Shown: in pieces, positions 47,318 through 55,056 of the stretch
Layout: each line of letters opens with the position of its first letter
How positions within the stretch are numbered: the stretch's first letter is position 1
DNA from: Candidatus Planktophila dulcis
Lineage (GTDB): Bacteria; Actinomycetota; Actinomycetes; Nanopelagicales; Nanopelagicaceae
Direction of reading: 5' to 3'
Length of the DNA: 64,000 nt
Assembly: GCF_002288225.1 (NCBI RefSeq)
Contig: NZ_CP016777.1
Location: 310,001 to 374,000 of the forward strand
The notes under the pieces: generated by a model
Told to the model about the DNA's origin: nothing
The model's input: the letters and a program-made list of their open reading frames with translations, nothing else
The model's database searches: none
Position numbers and translations under genes: made by a program

Positions 47318-48007
47318 CTATGCCTCGAATTTATAGCCTAATCCACGGATTGTTTGAATGAGAACAGGATTAGCTGGGTCTACCTCAATCTTTGAGCGCA
47401 AACGCTTGATGTGAACATCGAGAGTCTTTGTATCACCGTAGTAATCGCCGCCCCACACCCGATCGATGAGTTGTCCGCGAGTAAGAACACGTCCTTCATT
47501 ACGAAGTAGGAATTCAAGTAGTTCAAACTCTTTTAATGGCAGAGGAATCAAATTGCCATTGACAGTTACTTGATGGCGTTCGATATCCATGCGGATACCA
47601 GCTGCTGTGTGGATTCCACTTGATTCTGATCCAGATGACTCTTCAGGAGTTCCACGTCGCAATACAGCTTTGATGCGGGCTACAAGTTCGCGAGCAGAAT
47701 ATGGCTTTGTTACATAGTCATCTGCGCCAAGTTCTAATCCAACAACCTTATCCACCTCAGAGTCTTTTGCAGTGAGCATGATGATGGGAACTTGTGAGGT
47801 TGTGCGAATAGTTCTGCAGACATCGATACCTGAAATCTCAGGAATCATGAGATCAAGGAGAACTAAGTCGAATGTGCTCTTATTAAAGGAGGCGATACCT
47901 GCCTTGCCTGTCTCGGCAACTTCAGTCTGGAAGCCTTCTTTTTCGAGAAGGAAGCTCAGCGCCTCAGAGAAGGAGATTTCATCTTCGATAATTAGAATTC
48001 TTGTCAT
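47318..48007 (-). CDS. regX3: OmpR-family response regulator, RegX3/PhoP-like
   Basis: A 229-residue regulator. The receiver has the acidic pocket IIEDE, the phospho-acceptor Asp52 (LVLLDLMIP) and Lys in VTKPYSARELVARI. The winged-helix effector has LPLKEFELLEFLLRNEGRV and the C-terminal VHIKRLRSKIE and TIRGLGYKF. It overlaps the kinase gene by four bases. Kinase, regulator and divergent phoU match the phosphate-starvation module of Streptomyces (PhoR-PhoP) and mycobacteria (SenX3-RegX3). Confidence 0.92.
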   Translation of the reverse strand: MTRILIIEDEISFSEALSFLLEKEGFQTEVAETGKAGIASFNKSTFDLVLLDLMIPEISGIDVCRTIRTTSQVPIIMLTAKDSEVDKVVGLELGADDYVTKPYSARELVARIKAVLRRGTPEESSGSESSGIHTAAGIRMDIERHQVTVNGNLIPLPLKEFELLEFLLRNEGRVLTRGQLIDRVWGGDYYGDTKTLDVHIKRLRSKIEVDPANPVLIQTIRGLGYKFEA

Positions 48008-49065
48008 TCTCGAGTTTCTCCATTTGCGTTGTTATATACGGGCAGGCGAAGTGCAAAGGTCGATCCAACGTTCTGTGAGCTCCATACTTTGATCTCGCCG
48101 CCGTGTTTAGCAGCGACATGTTTAACGATGGAAAGTCCCAGTCCTGTTCCACCTGTTTCGCGTGAGCGGGCAGGGTCTACTCGATAAAAGCGCTCAAAGA
48201 TTCGCTCGAGATCAGACTCAGGGATACCAATTCCTTGATCGGCCACAGAGATTGTCACGATTTCATCTTCAAGACTTGTCGAGATGGAAACCTTTGTATT
48301 TTCAGGGGAGTAGTTGATGGCATTCTCAATAAGGTTGTGAATGGCCATAAGAAGTTGATCCCTGTCACCAAATACGGTTACTTGAACTTGCTCAGATACT
48401 GCCAAGCCAATATTTCGTGCCTCTGATGTTGTCTGGCATTGATCGACTGCTTCTGCAATCAGATCACCGAGAACAAGTGGTTCTGCCACTTGAAGTGGAT
48501 CCGAATCTTGTAAGCGAGAAAGATTAATGATTTCTTGGACAAGGTCAGTCAATCGCTTTGCTTCTTGCTGCATGCGTGAGGCAAATTTCTCAACAGCATC
48601 AGGCTCATGCTTGGCAGAGAGGACTGCCTCACTTAACAGTGACAGTGCACCGATTGGGGTTTTAAGTTCATGCGAAATATTTGCAACGAAATCGCGACGG
48701 ACTTCATGGACGCGCTCTGCTTCACTCTCATCACTGAGTAGGACAAGAATTTGCAACTCTTTCTTAAGTGAAATTACCTTGACAGTTAATTCACGTAAGC
48801 CTTCACCGATGGGACCGCGAGGAACTTCGATTTTTCCACTTTGGGTAAAACCAGTTCTGCGGACAACGCGAATGATTGCAAGGAGCTCAGGGCTAAGTAA
48901 TCGCCCATCTTTCATTACATTGAGGGTATCTAATCCAGATGTTGCAAAGAGTGGAACATCACCCGGGGCTAGAAGAAGTGCATCTTGATCTAGCTGTTCA
49001 AGGACTTCAAAGAGAATTGCAGGGTCTTCGATGCGGGTCGTTTCCTCAGATCTCCGAAGCCACAT
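48004..49065 (-). CDS. senX3: SenX3/PhoR-like histidine kinase without membrane segments
   Basis: A 353-residue kinase. Residues 15-115 look like a PAS-type sensor region. The phospho-acceptor His132 is in ANISHELKTPIGALS, followed by the ATPase boxes LIENAINYSPENTKV, VADQGIGIPESDL and GGTGLGLSIVKHV. SenX3 and PhoR normally begin with two membrane helices; none is present. The upstream frame runs only about ten more codons before a stop, and TACTCT ends 6 bases before the ATG, so the short form seems real. It must sense phosphate through a partner such as PhoU or act in the cytosol. Confidence 0.9.
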   Translation of the reverse strand: MWLRRSEETTRIEDPAILFEVLEQLDQDALLLAPGDVPLFATSGLDTLNVMKDGRLLSPELLAIIRVVRRTGFTQSGKIEVPRGPIGEGLRELTVKVISLKKELQILVLLSDESEAERVHEVRRDFVANISHELKTPIGALSLLSEAVLSAKHEPDAVEKFASRMQQEAKRLTDLVQEIINLSRLQDSDPLQVAEPLVLGDLIAEAVDQCQTTSEARNIGLAVSEQVQVTVFGDRDQLLMAIHNLIENAINYSPENTKVSISTSLEDEIVTISVADQGIGIPESDLERIFERFYRVDPARSRETGGTGLGLSIVKHVAAKHGGEIKVWSSQNVGSTFALRLPVYNNANGETRE

Positions 49066-49071
49066 GCCGTA

Positions 49072-49077
49072 AGAGTA
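49072..49077 (-). promoter_or_regulatory. candidate -10 for leaderless senX3-like mRNA
   Basis: TACTCT on the minus strand ends 6 bases before the ATG at 49065 and supports the short, soluble form of the kinase. Confidence 0.55.
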
Positions 49078-49142
49078 ATGGCTGAAAAGGCCTGTTTACC
49101 GTCCGTTCATTCCTATGACTTTCATTATTCACCGAACCCCCC

Positions 49143-49148
49143 TAGTTT
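49143..49148 (+). promoter_or_regulatory. candidate -10 for leaderless phoU mRNA
   Basis: TAGTTT ends 6 bases before the ATG at 49155. Confidence 0.5.
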
Positions 49149-49154
49149 TGCCCC

Positions 49155-49811
49155 ATGGCACTTATTCGTTCAGTCTTCCAAGATGAGTTAGATGGCGTCT
49201 CTCAGTCACTTGTTGACCTCTCAAAGATGGTCGCCGAATCCATGAAGAAGGCAACGGAGGCGCTACTAGGTGCCGAGCTTCGAGTCGCAGAAGAAGTTAT
49301 CTCTACAGATGAAAAAATTGATGATTTTCAACATGAACTAGATAGTCGCATCATTGACATCATTGCGCGTCAGCAACCTGTTGCATCTGATCTTCGTGCA
49401 CTCATCACAGCTCTTCGTATGAGCGCTGACCTTGAGCGAATGGGCGATCTTTCGCACCACATCGCCAAGATTGCACGTCTTCGCCATCCAGAGGTCGCTG
49501 TCCCTCAAGATCTTCATGACATCGTGCGTCACATGGGTGATGCCACAACAAAGATTGCTGAAAAAGTGGGAACAGTTATTGAAACTCGCAACACAAATAT
49601 GGCTCTGGAACTTGAACAAGATGATGACGTCATCGACACATTGCATCGCGAACTAATCGGAAAATTGACTTCAGGGTCATGGGATAAGGGCGTTGCCGCT
49701 GCTGTGGATATGACTCTGCTAGGTCGCTACTACGAGCGTTTTGCAGACCATGCGGTCTCTGTCTCGCGTCGTGTCTACTTCCTTGTTACCGGCGAATTCG
49801 CAAAGCACTAA
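49155..49811 (+). CDS. phoU: phosphate signalling protein PhoU
   Basis: A 218-residue all-helical protein made of two PhoU repeats. The metal-binding motifs are present in each half (ADLERMGDLSHHIAKIARL and GRYYERFADHAVSVSRRVYF). PhoU links the Pst phosphate importer to the sensor kinase and keeps the phosphate regulon off when phosphate is plentiful. It is divergent from the SenX3-like kinase across 89 bp, as in Streptomyces. No pst genes are in the window. Confidence 0.95.
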   Translation: MALIRSVFQDELDGVSQSLVDLSKMVAESMKKATEALLGAELRVAEEVISTDEKIDDFQHELDSRIIDIIARQQPVASDLRALITALRMSADLERMGDLSHHIAKIARLRHPEVAVPQDLHDIVRHMGDATTKIAEKVGTVIETRNTNMALELEQDDDVIDTLHRELIGKLTSGSWDKGVAAAVDMTLLGRYYERFADHAVSVSRRVYFLVTGEFAKH

Positions 49812-49837
49812 ACCTTTCATTCTTCACCGCGCTCAAG

Positions 49838-49843
49838 TAGAGT
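49838..49843 (+). promoter_or_regulatory. candidate -10 for leaderless xylA mRNA
   Basis: TAGAGT ends 7 bases before the ATG at 49851. Confidence 0.5.
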
Positions 49844-49850
49844 CGCGCCC

Positions 49851-51008
49851 ATGACGTACACACCCACACCTGCAGATAAATTCACATTCGGACTCTGGAC
49901 TGTCGGTTGGCAAGCACGCGATCCATTCGGAGATCCAACCCGTGAAGCGTTAGACCCAGTGCGCACAGTCAATGAACTCGCAGCCCGTGGTGCATACGGT
50001 GTGACATTCCATGATGATGACTTGTTCCCATTTGGTTCTGATGATTCAACTCGCCAAGGACATATCGATCGCTTTAAGAAGGCACTGGCTGAGACTGGAA
50101 TGAAAGTTCCGATGGCCACAACAAACCTCTTTAGCCATCCCGTCTTTAAAGATGGAGCGCTGACCAGTAACGATCGCGATATTCGCCGCTTTGCCATTCG
50201 CAAGGCGATGCGCAATATTGATTTGGCTGTTGATTTGGGCGCAAAGATTTATGTTTGCTGGGGTGGACGTGAAGGCGCTGAATCTGAAAGCTCAAAGGAT
50301 GCCTACGTTGCCCTTGAGCGTTATGCAGAAGGCTTTAACATCCTTGGTCAATATGTGATTGATAAGGGTTATGACATCAAGTTTGCAATCGAACCTAAGC
50401 CCAATGAGCCACGTGGAGATATCTTCCTTCCAACTATTGGCCACGCTCTTGGCTTTATTGAGATGCTCGATCATCCAGAGATGGTGGGACTTAATCCTGA
50501 AGTTGGCCACGAGCAGATGGCTAACCTGAACTTTGTTCACGGAATTGCACAAGCGCTCTGGCAGAAGAAGTTATTTCATATCGACCTCAACGGTCAGCGC
50601 GGACCAAAGTATGACCAAGACTTTGTCTTCGGCCATGGCGATGTGAAGAGCGCCTTCTTCCTCGTCGATCTTCTTGAGAGATACGGATATTCGGGGCCTA
50701 AACACTTTGATTACAAGCCTGTGCGCACCGATGGTGATTCAGGTGTCTGGGCATCTGCAACATCGAATATGCGTATGTACTTGGTCCTTAAGGAGCGCGC
50801 AGCTGCATTCCGCAAGGATCCACGAGTCATCGCAGCGATGAAGGAATCTAATATTCCAGGTCTTTCAGAGCCAACTCTTGCAAAGGGTGAGACCTGGAAG
50901 GATCTTGCAAAGGATTCATTTGATGCAGATGCTGCTGGAAAGCGTGGTTATGGATATGAAATCCTCGACCAACTCGCTATGGAGCATTTGATGGGCGTCA
51001 CTGCTTAA
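49851..51008 (+). CDS. xylA: xylose isomerase
   Basis: Interconverts D-xylose and D-xylulose (and glucose and fructose) using two divalent metals. The 385-residue TIM-barrel protein is the shorter actinobacterial class I type. It shows [30 protein letters not shown], the metal-site segments [12 protein letters not shown] and [16 protein letters not shown], and [15 protein letters not shown]. No xylulokinase or xylose transporter is nearby; the gene sits alone between phosphate-related genes. Confidence 0.96.
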   Translation: MTYTPTPADKFTFGLWTVGWQARDPFGDPTREALDPVRTVNELAARGAYGVTFHDDDLFPFGSDDSTRQGHIDRFKKALAETGMKVPMATTNLFSHPVFKDGALTSNDRDIRRFAIRKAMRNIDLAVDLGAKIYVCWGGREGAESESSKDAYVALERYAEGFNILGQYVIDKGYDIKFAIEPKPNEPRGDIFLPTIGHALGFIEMLDHPEMVGLNPEVGHEQMANLNFVHGIAQALWQKKLFHIDLNGQRGPKYDQDFVFGHGDVKSAFFLVDLLERYGYSGPKHFDYKPVRTDGDSGVWASATSNMRMYLVLKERAAAFRKDPRVIAAMKESNIPGLSEPTLAKGETWKDLAKDSFDADAAGKRGYGYEILDQLAMEHLMGVTA

Positions 51009-51014
51009 TCTCGT

Positions 51015-51020
51015 TACACT
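51015..51020 (+). promoter_or_regulatory. candidate -10 for leaderless ppx mRNA
   Basis: TACACT ends 6 bases before the ATG at 51027. Confidence 0.55.
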
Positions 51021-51026
51021 TCGAAA

Positions 51027-51941
51027 ATGCGTTTAGGTGTGCTTGATGTTGGTTCCAATACCATTCATCTACAGGTTATTGATGGCTACTTGGGTGGACC
51101 ACCAATCCCTAATTCATCTCATAAATCAATTATTCGTCTGACGGAATATCTTGATGAGGCAGGTTCGATTACAGAAATTGGTGTTGATCGAATCACAGAT
51201 GCGATTGCAGCAAATATCAAGAGTGCTGAGCATTTAGAAATTGATGAGCTATTAGCCTTTGCAACATCGGCAATCCGTGAAGCAAATAACTCGGATGAAG
51301 TTATTGCGCATGTGAATAAGACCTGCAATATCGATTTGCAAGTTTTAAGCGGTGAAGAGGAAGCCCGCTTTACATTCCTTGCAGCGCGTCGATGGTTGGG
51401 CTGGTCATCTGGAGATCTCCTTGTGCTCGATATTGGTGGTGGATCTCTAGAAATAGCACGCGGTGCTGAGGAAGATCCCGTTTTTAAGACTTCGATGCAA
51501 CTCGGTGCTGGACGACTTACTCGCACATTCCTAAAAGGTGACCCATTTACCTCTAAATCTTTGAAGGCGCTAGAAGAATACCTGGAAGTGAAAATTGATC
51601 CACTTGCTGCATCTTTGTCTACTTTTGAGAAAGATAATGCAGCCGGCACAAGTAAGACATTTAGAACGCTAGCTAAACTCTCGCAGAATTACTATCCGAA
51701 GTTTGGGCCACACCTGACTTTAAACGCCCTTGAAGAGTTGGTTCCAAAGTTGCAGGCACTAAACGTTGATGGACGTATGGAGCTTCAATCTGTTTCAGCA
51801 GAACGTGCGCCCCAGATAGTTGCTGGTGCGATGGTGGCTAGACAACTCATGCAAACTCTGGAATTGAAAGAGATTCGTATCTGCCCATGGGCGCTACGAG
51901 AGGGAATAGTTCTACACAGACTCGATTGGATCGAGCGCTAA
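51027..51941 (+). CDS. ppx: Ppx/GppA-family exopolyphosphatase
   Basis: A 304-residue enzyme of the ASKHA fold that removes terminal phosphates from polyphosphate or hydrolyses pppGpp. The phosphate loops are LGVLDVGSNTIHLQVIDG at the N-terminus and LVLDIGGGSLEIARG in the middle, with FATSAIREA and LSGEEEARFTFL between them. This short two-domain form matches mycobacterial Ppx1/2. It is convergent with the NUDIX gene and overlaps it by four bases. The polyphosphate-making ppk1 is next, so both synthesis and breakdown are encoded together. Confidence 0.93.
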   Translation: MRLGVLDVGSNTIHLQVIDGYLGGPPIPNSSHKSIIRLTEYLDEAGSITEIGVDRITDAIAANIKSAEHLEIDELLAFATSAIREANNSDEVIAHVNKTCNIDLQVLSGEEEARFTFLAARRWLGWSSGDLLVLDIGGGSLEIARGAEEDPVFKTSMQLGAGRLTRTFLKGDPFTSKSLKALEEYLEVKIDPLAASLSTFEKDNAAGTSKTFRTLAKLSQNYYPKFGPHLTLNALEELVPKLQALNVDGRMELQSVSAERAPQIVAGAMVARQLMQTLELKEIRICPWALREGIVLHRLDWIER

Positions 51942-52816
51942 TTCTTAATGCTTAAGTAATCCAAACCAACAATTTCGCCTTGCACGCGGTGAACAATCCA
52001 CGCGTCCCCTGGCTCAAGTTTGATGAGATCCTTATTCTTAAGCTTTGTATTAAGGATTCCACGTAGCATTGTTGGAATTACTGGATTATGACTACATATC
52101 AATATGTTCTTCTCATCTTGCTTCAGAGCATTGGCAAATGCAACCGCTCGCTGTGGGTCATTCTCAAATGTCTCTTCATTCAAGCTCGGCACCTGAGTAA
52201 TGGTTAACCCTCGAGAGTGAGAAAGGGGAGTCACCGTCTGAACGCACCGCGTGTAATTGGAGGTGTAGACCTCATCGATAGCAAAAGGCTCTAAGTGTTT
52301 GATGAGCAATTGTGCTTGATCAAAACCAACTTCATTAAGAGTGCGTTCTGAGTCAACTTCATCCCAGTCACCTCGCTCGAGTGCTTTTGTGTGGCGAAGG
52401 ATAATCAAAGTATCGGTACGCGGTTCCTCCGATTGGAAATTTGCAATCATCTGACGATCTGAGTCATACGTTGCTTTTGCCAAAGCTTCTTCCGGCGTAA
52501 GCCACTCGAGTTGATCCACTTCCTCATTGGAAACAAATGTGCTGGCATGAAGTGGGCATTGAGCTGCCCAGAAAAGCACTCGCTTTTTCTCACCACTCTC
52601 TTCATAGTCAACCGATCCCAGTTGACGTGTAAACCTCGCCTTGATGCCAGTCTCTTCAATCAGTTCACGATACGCACATTCAAGAGCTGTCTCACCCTCT
52701 TCTATCTTGCCCTTAGGCAAAGTCCAATCGTCATACTTTGGGCGATGAATGAGAGCAATCTCAATATTTCGGGGATCTATTTCTCGCCAAAGTAGGGCGC
52801 CAGCTGCTCTAATCAT
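51938..52816 (-). CDS. mutT1: NUDIX hydrolase fused to a histidine phosphatase domain (MutT1-like)
   Basis: A 292-residue bifunctional protein. The NUDIX box is GKIEEGETALECAYRELIEE at about residues 36-60. The C-terminal half is a histidine phosphatase: LIILRHTKALERGDW (RHT in place of the usual RHG) and a second histidine in ICSHNPVIP. Mycobacterial MutT1 has the same fusion and removes oxidised GTP and diadenosine polyphosphates, and it also lies next to a polyphosphate kinase gene. The start overlaps the ppk1 stop by four bases. Confidence 0.92.
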   Translation of the reverse strand: MIRAAGALLWREIDPRNIEIALIHRPKYDDWTLPKGKIEEGETALECAYRELIEETGIKARFTRQLGSVDYEESGEKKRVLFWAAQCPLHASTFVSNEEVDQLEWLTPEEALAKATYDSDRQMIANFQSEEPRTDTLIILRHTKALERGDWDEVDSERTLNEVGFDQAQLLIKHLEPFAIDEVYTSNYTRCVQTVTPLSHSRGLTITQVPSLNEETFENDPQRAVAFANALKQDEKNILICSHNPVIPTMLRGILNTKLKNKDLIKLEPGDAWIVHRVQGEIVGLDYLSIKN

Positions 52817-54876
52817 GCTCGGTTGTGCTTATCGATGAAGTGATCTTGGAAATTGACCAAGTAATTTCCATCAGTATCAGTCACATTTCTTACCCACTGG
52901 TTATCCTCAGTGAGCTTCCATGTTGAATATTGATCAGAAAGTGAATCATCCAAAATTCCCTTAAGGCGTTCCTTGTGTTTTTCAGAATCAATTCTGACAA
53001 GTGACTCAACGCGTCTATCCAAATTTCTTTGCATCATGTCAGCGCTTCCGATGAAGTAATCCTCAGCACCGTCATTGCGGAAGTAGTAGATGCGAGAGTG
53101 CTCCAAGAATCGCCCGAGAATGGAGCGAACCTTGATATTTTCGCGTCGTGCTTGGTTATTGAGCTGGAGTGAACAAATACCGCGGACGATAACTTCTACT
53201 TTGACGCCTGCATCGGCAGCCTCATAGATTGAAGCAACAATTTCTTCATCTAGAAGTGAGTTCAGTTTCAAGCGAATCCAAGATGGCTTGCCATCGAGGT
53301 GATTCTTCGTCTCACGCTTGATGCGCATTAGCAAACCTTTACGCAAGCTATGAGGTGCTACAAGCAAACGAGAATAATCATGTTTTGTTGAGTGACCTGA
53401 GAGTTCATTAAATAGACGCGAGAGATCTTCGCCAAGAACTGGGTCCGAACTCAGTAACCCAAGGTCGTCATAGAAACGTGCTGTCTTTGGGTTGTAGTTA
53501 CCTGTTCCAACGTGGCAGTAGCGGCGAAGTACATCGCCTTCTTCACGCACTACAAGAGATAACTTTGCGTGGGTTTTTAGGCCCATCAACCCATAAACAA
53601 CGTGTACACCGACTTCTTCAAGCTTTCTTGCCCAACGTACGTTTGCCATTTCATCAAAGCGTGCTCGGATTTCAATGACAGCAAGTACTTGCTTTCCTGC
53701 TTCTGCTGCCTCAATAAGCGCCTCGATTATGGGTGAATCACCTGATGTGCGATACAAAGTTTGTTTGATTGCAAGAACTTGAGGGTCGCGAGCGGCATTT
53801 TCAAGAAACTTAACAACTGAAGTTGTAAATGATTGGTAAGGGTGGTGAAGCAAGATTTCACCCTTACGTAGTGCCGCAAAGTAAGAATCAGCGGAGTCGG
53901 GATCCACATCTCGAAGTTCTGGTGCTGTCTCACTTCGAAATGGCTTGTATTTCAAATCTGGGAAGTCAAGATCTGCAATCTGATTCAAGCTTCGAAGGTC
54001 AAGAGGGCTGTCATATTTAATGACATCTTGAGGTTCAATTTCTAGCTCATCCATAAGTTCATTGAGAACTTGGGTATTGATCACCTTATCCACCTCAAGG
54101 CGCACGGGAGGTCCGAAGCGGCGGCGAGTAAGTTCCCTCTCCATTGTTTGAAGGATGTCATCAGTTTCATCTTCATCAAGGTCAAGATCTTGGTTTCGAG
54201 TTACGCGGAAGAAGAAGTGATCTTTTAGCGTTACGCCTGGAAAGAGTTCCGATAGGTGCTCTGCAATCAATTCATCAAGAAGCACAAACCTAAATTTTGA
54301 ATTATCCGATGTGCGAATGAAACGAGGAAGATTTGAAGGAACCTTTACGCGAGCAAAGCTAATATCAAAGTCATCTGTTGACTCGATATTGATTCCGATA
54401 TTTAACGATAAGCCAGAGATATATGGAAAGGGGTGAGACGGATCAACGACAAGTGGTGTGAGAACCGGGAAGACGCGCTTATTGTAATAATCTTTGAGAT
54501 GATCGCGCTCATCTTGTGATAGCTCGCTAATCTTGAGAAATTCAATTCCATGTTGCGCCAATTCTGGAACTATGACATCTCTAAATCGTTCTGCCTGAAT
54601 TCCGACTAACTCCTGAGTTCGCTGTAAAACAATCTTGAGCAACTCTTTAGGTGTATATCCGGCACTATTCGGAGCAGTTACTCCACGTTCAATTTTTGCT
54701 TTTAGTGATGCCACGCGGACCATGAAGAATTCATCAAGATTCGAAGAGAAGATGGCAAGGAATCGGACTCGTTCCAGCAAGGGGATTGTTGGGTCTTCTG
54801 TGAGCTCAAGGACCCGGGTATCGAAATCGAGCCAGGTGAGTTCACGATCCTGAAATGTTGCCGCTAAATCTTTCAC
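52813..54876 (-). CDS. ppk1: polyphosphate kinase 1
   Basis: Polymerises the terminal phosphate of ATP into polyphosphate. The 687-residue protein has the N-terminal EFFMVRVASLK region and the two catalytic histidine motifs GLKTHAKLSLVVREE (the phosphorylated His) and LEHSRIYYFRND. Length is normal. The start is GTG at 54876, with CATTCT 6 bases upstream, a partial match to the leaderless pattern. It is the first gene of ppk1-mutT1. Confidence 0.96.
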   Translation of the reverse strand: MKDLAATFQDRELTWLDFDTRVLELTEDPTIPLLERVRFLAIFSSNLDEFFMVRVASLKAKIERGVTAPNSAGYTPKELLKIVLQRTQELVGIQAERFRDVIVPELAQHGIEFLKISELSQDERDHLKDYYNKRVFPVLTPLVVDPSHPFPYISGLSLNIGINIESTDDFDISFARVKVPSNLPRFIRTSDNSKFRFVLLDELIAEHLSELFPGVTLKDHFFFRVTRNQDLDLDEDETDDILQTMERELTRRRFGPPVRLEVDKVINTQVLNELMDELEIEPQDVIKYDSPLDLRSLNQIADLDFPDLKYKPFRSETAPELRDVDPDSADSYFAALRKGEILLHHPYQSFTTSVVKFLENAARDPQVLAIKQTLYRTSGDSPIIEALIEAAEAGKQVLAVIEIRARFDEMANVRWARKLEEVGVHVVYGLMGLKTHAKLSLVVREEGDVLRRYCHVGTGNYNPKTARFYDDLGLLSSDPVLGEDLSRLFNELSGHSTKHDYSRLLVAPHSLRKGLLMRIKRETKNHLDGKPSWIRLKLNSLLDEEIVASIYEAADAGVKVEVIVRGICSLQLNNQARRENIKVRSILGRFLEHSRIYYFRNDGAEDYFIGSADMMQRNLDRRVESLVRIDSEKHKERLKGILDDSLSDQYSTWKLTEDNQWVRNVTDTDGNYLVNFQDHFIDKHNRA

Positions 54877-54941
54877 TGACTAAGAATGTCGCAAAAGGGT
54901 GAATAACAGGTAATCGGTCCATGAACGGAACACTTTTGAAG

Positions 54942-55015
54942 TGAGGCGGGTCGGGCTCGAACCGACGACGACCGAATTATGAGTTCGGGGCTCTAACCAA
55001 CTGAGCTACCGCCTC
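54942..55015 (-). tRNA. tRNA-Met (CAT, elongator type)
   Basis: The minus strand folds into a full cloverleaf: acceptor GAGGCGG/CCGCCTC, D-arm GCTC...GAGC, anticodon stem CCGAA/TTCGG with loop CTCATAA, variable TCGTC, T-arm GTCGG/CCGAC, discriminator A. CCA is not encoded. A lysidine-modified tRNA-Ile with the same anticodon is possible but less likely. Confidence 0.93.
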
Positions 55016-55025
55016 GTCCTGAGCA

Positions 55026-55031
55026 ATCTTA
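55026..55031 (-). promoter_or_regulatory. candidate -10 for tRNA-Met
   Basis: TAAGAT on the minus strand ends 10 bases before the tRNA 5' end. Confidence 0.4.
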
Positions 55032-55044
55032 CGGGGTGGCTCAT

Positions 55045-55050
55045 TAGGAT
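55045..55050 (+). promoter_or_regulatory. candidate -10 for leaderless alpha-galactosidase mRNA
   Basis: TAGGAT ends 6 bases before the ATG at 55057. Confidence 0.5.
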
Positions 55051-55056
55051 AACGCC

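Noticed and set aside
48527-48988. 153-codon plus-strand frame inside the SenX3-like gene
   Set aside because: It is antisense to the kinase H-box region and shows the Ser/Arg-rich composition of a shadow frame.
51119-51649. 176-codon minus-strand frame inside ppx
   Set aside because: It is antisense to conserved Ppx motifs, is Ser-rich with no family pattern, and ppx fills the region fully.
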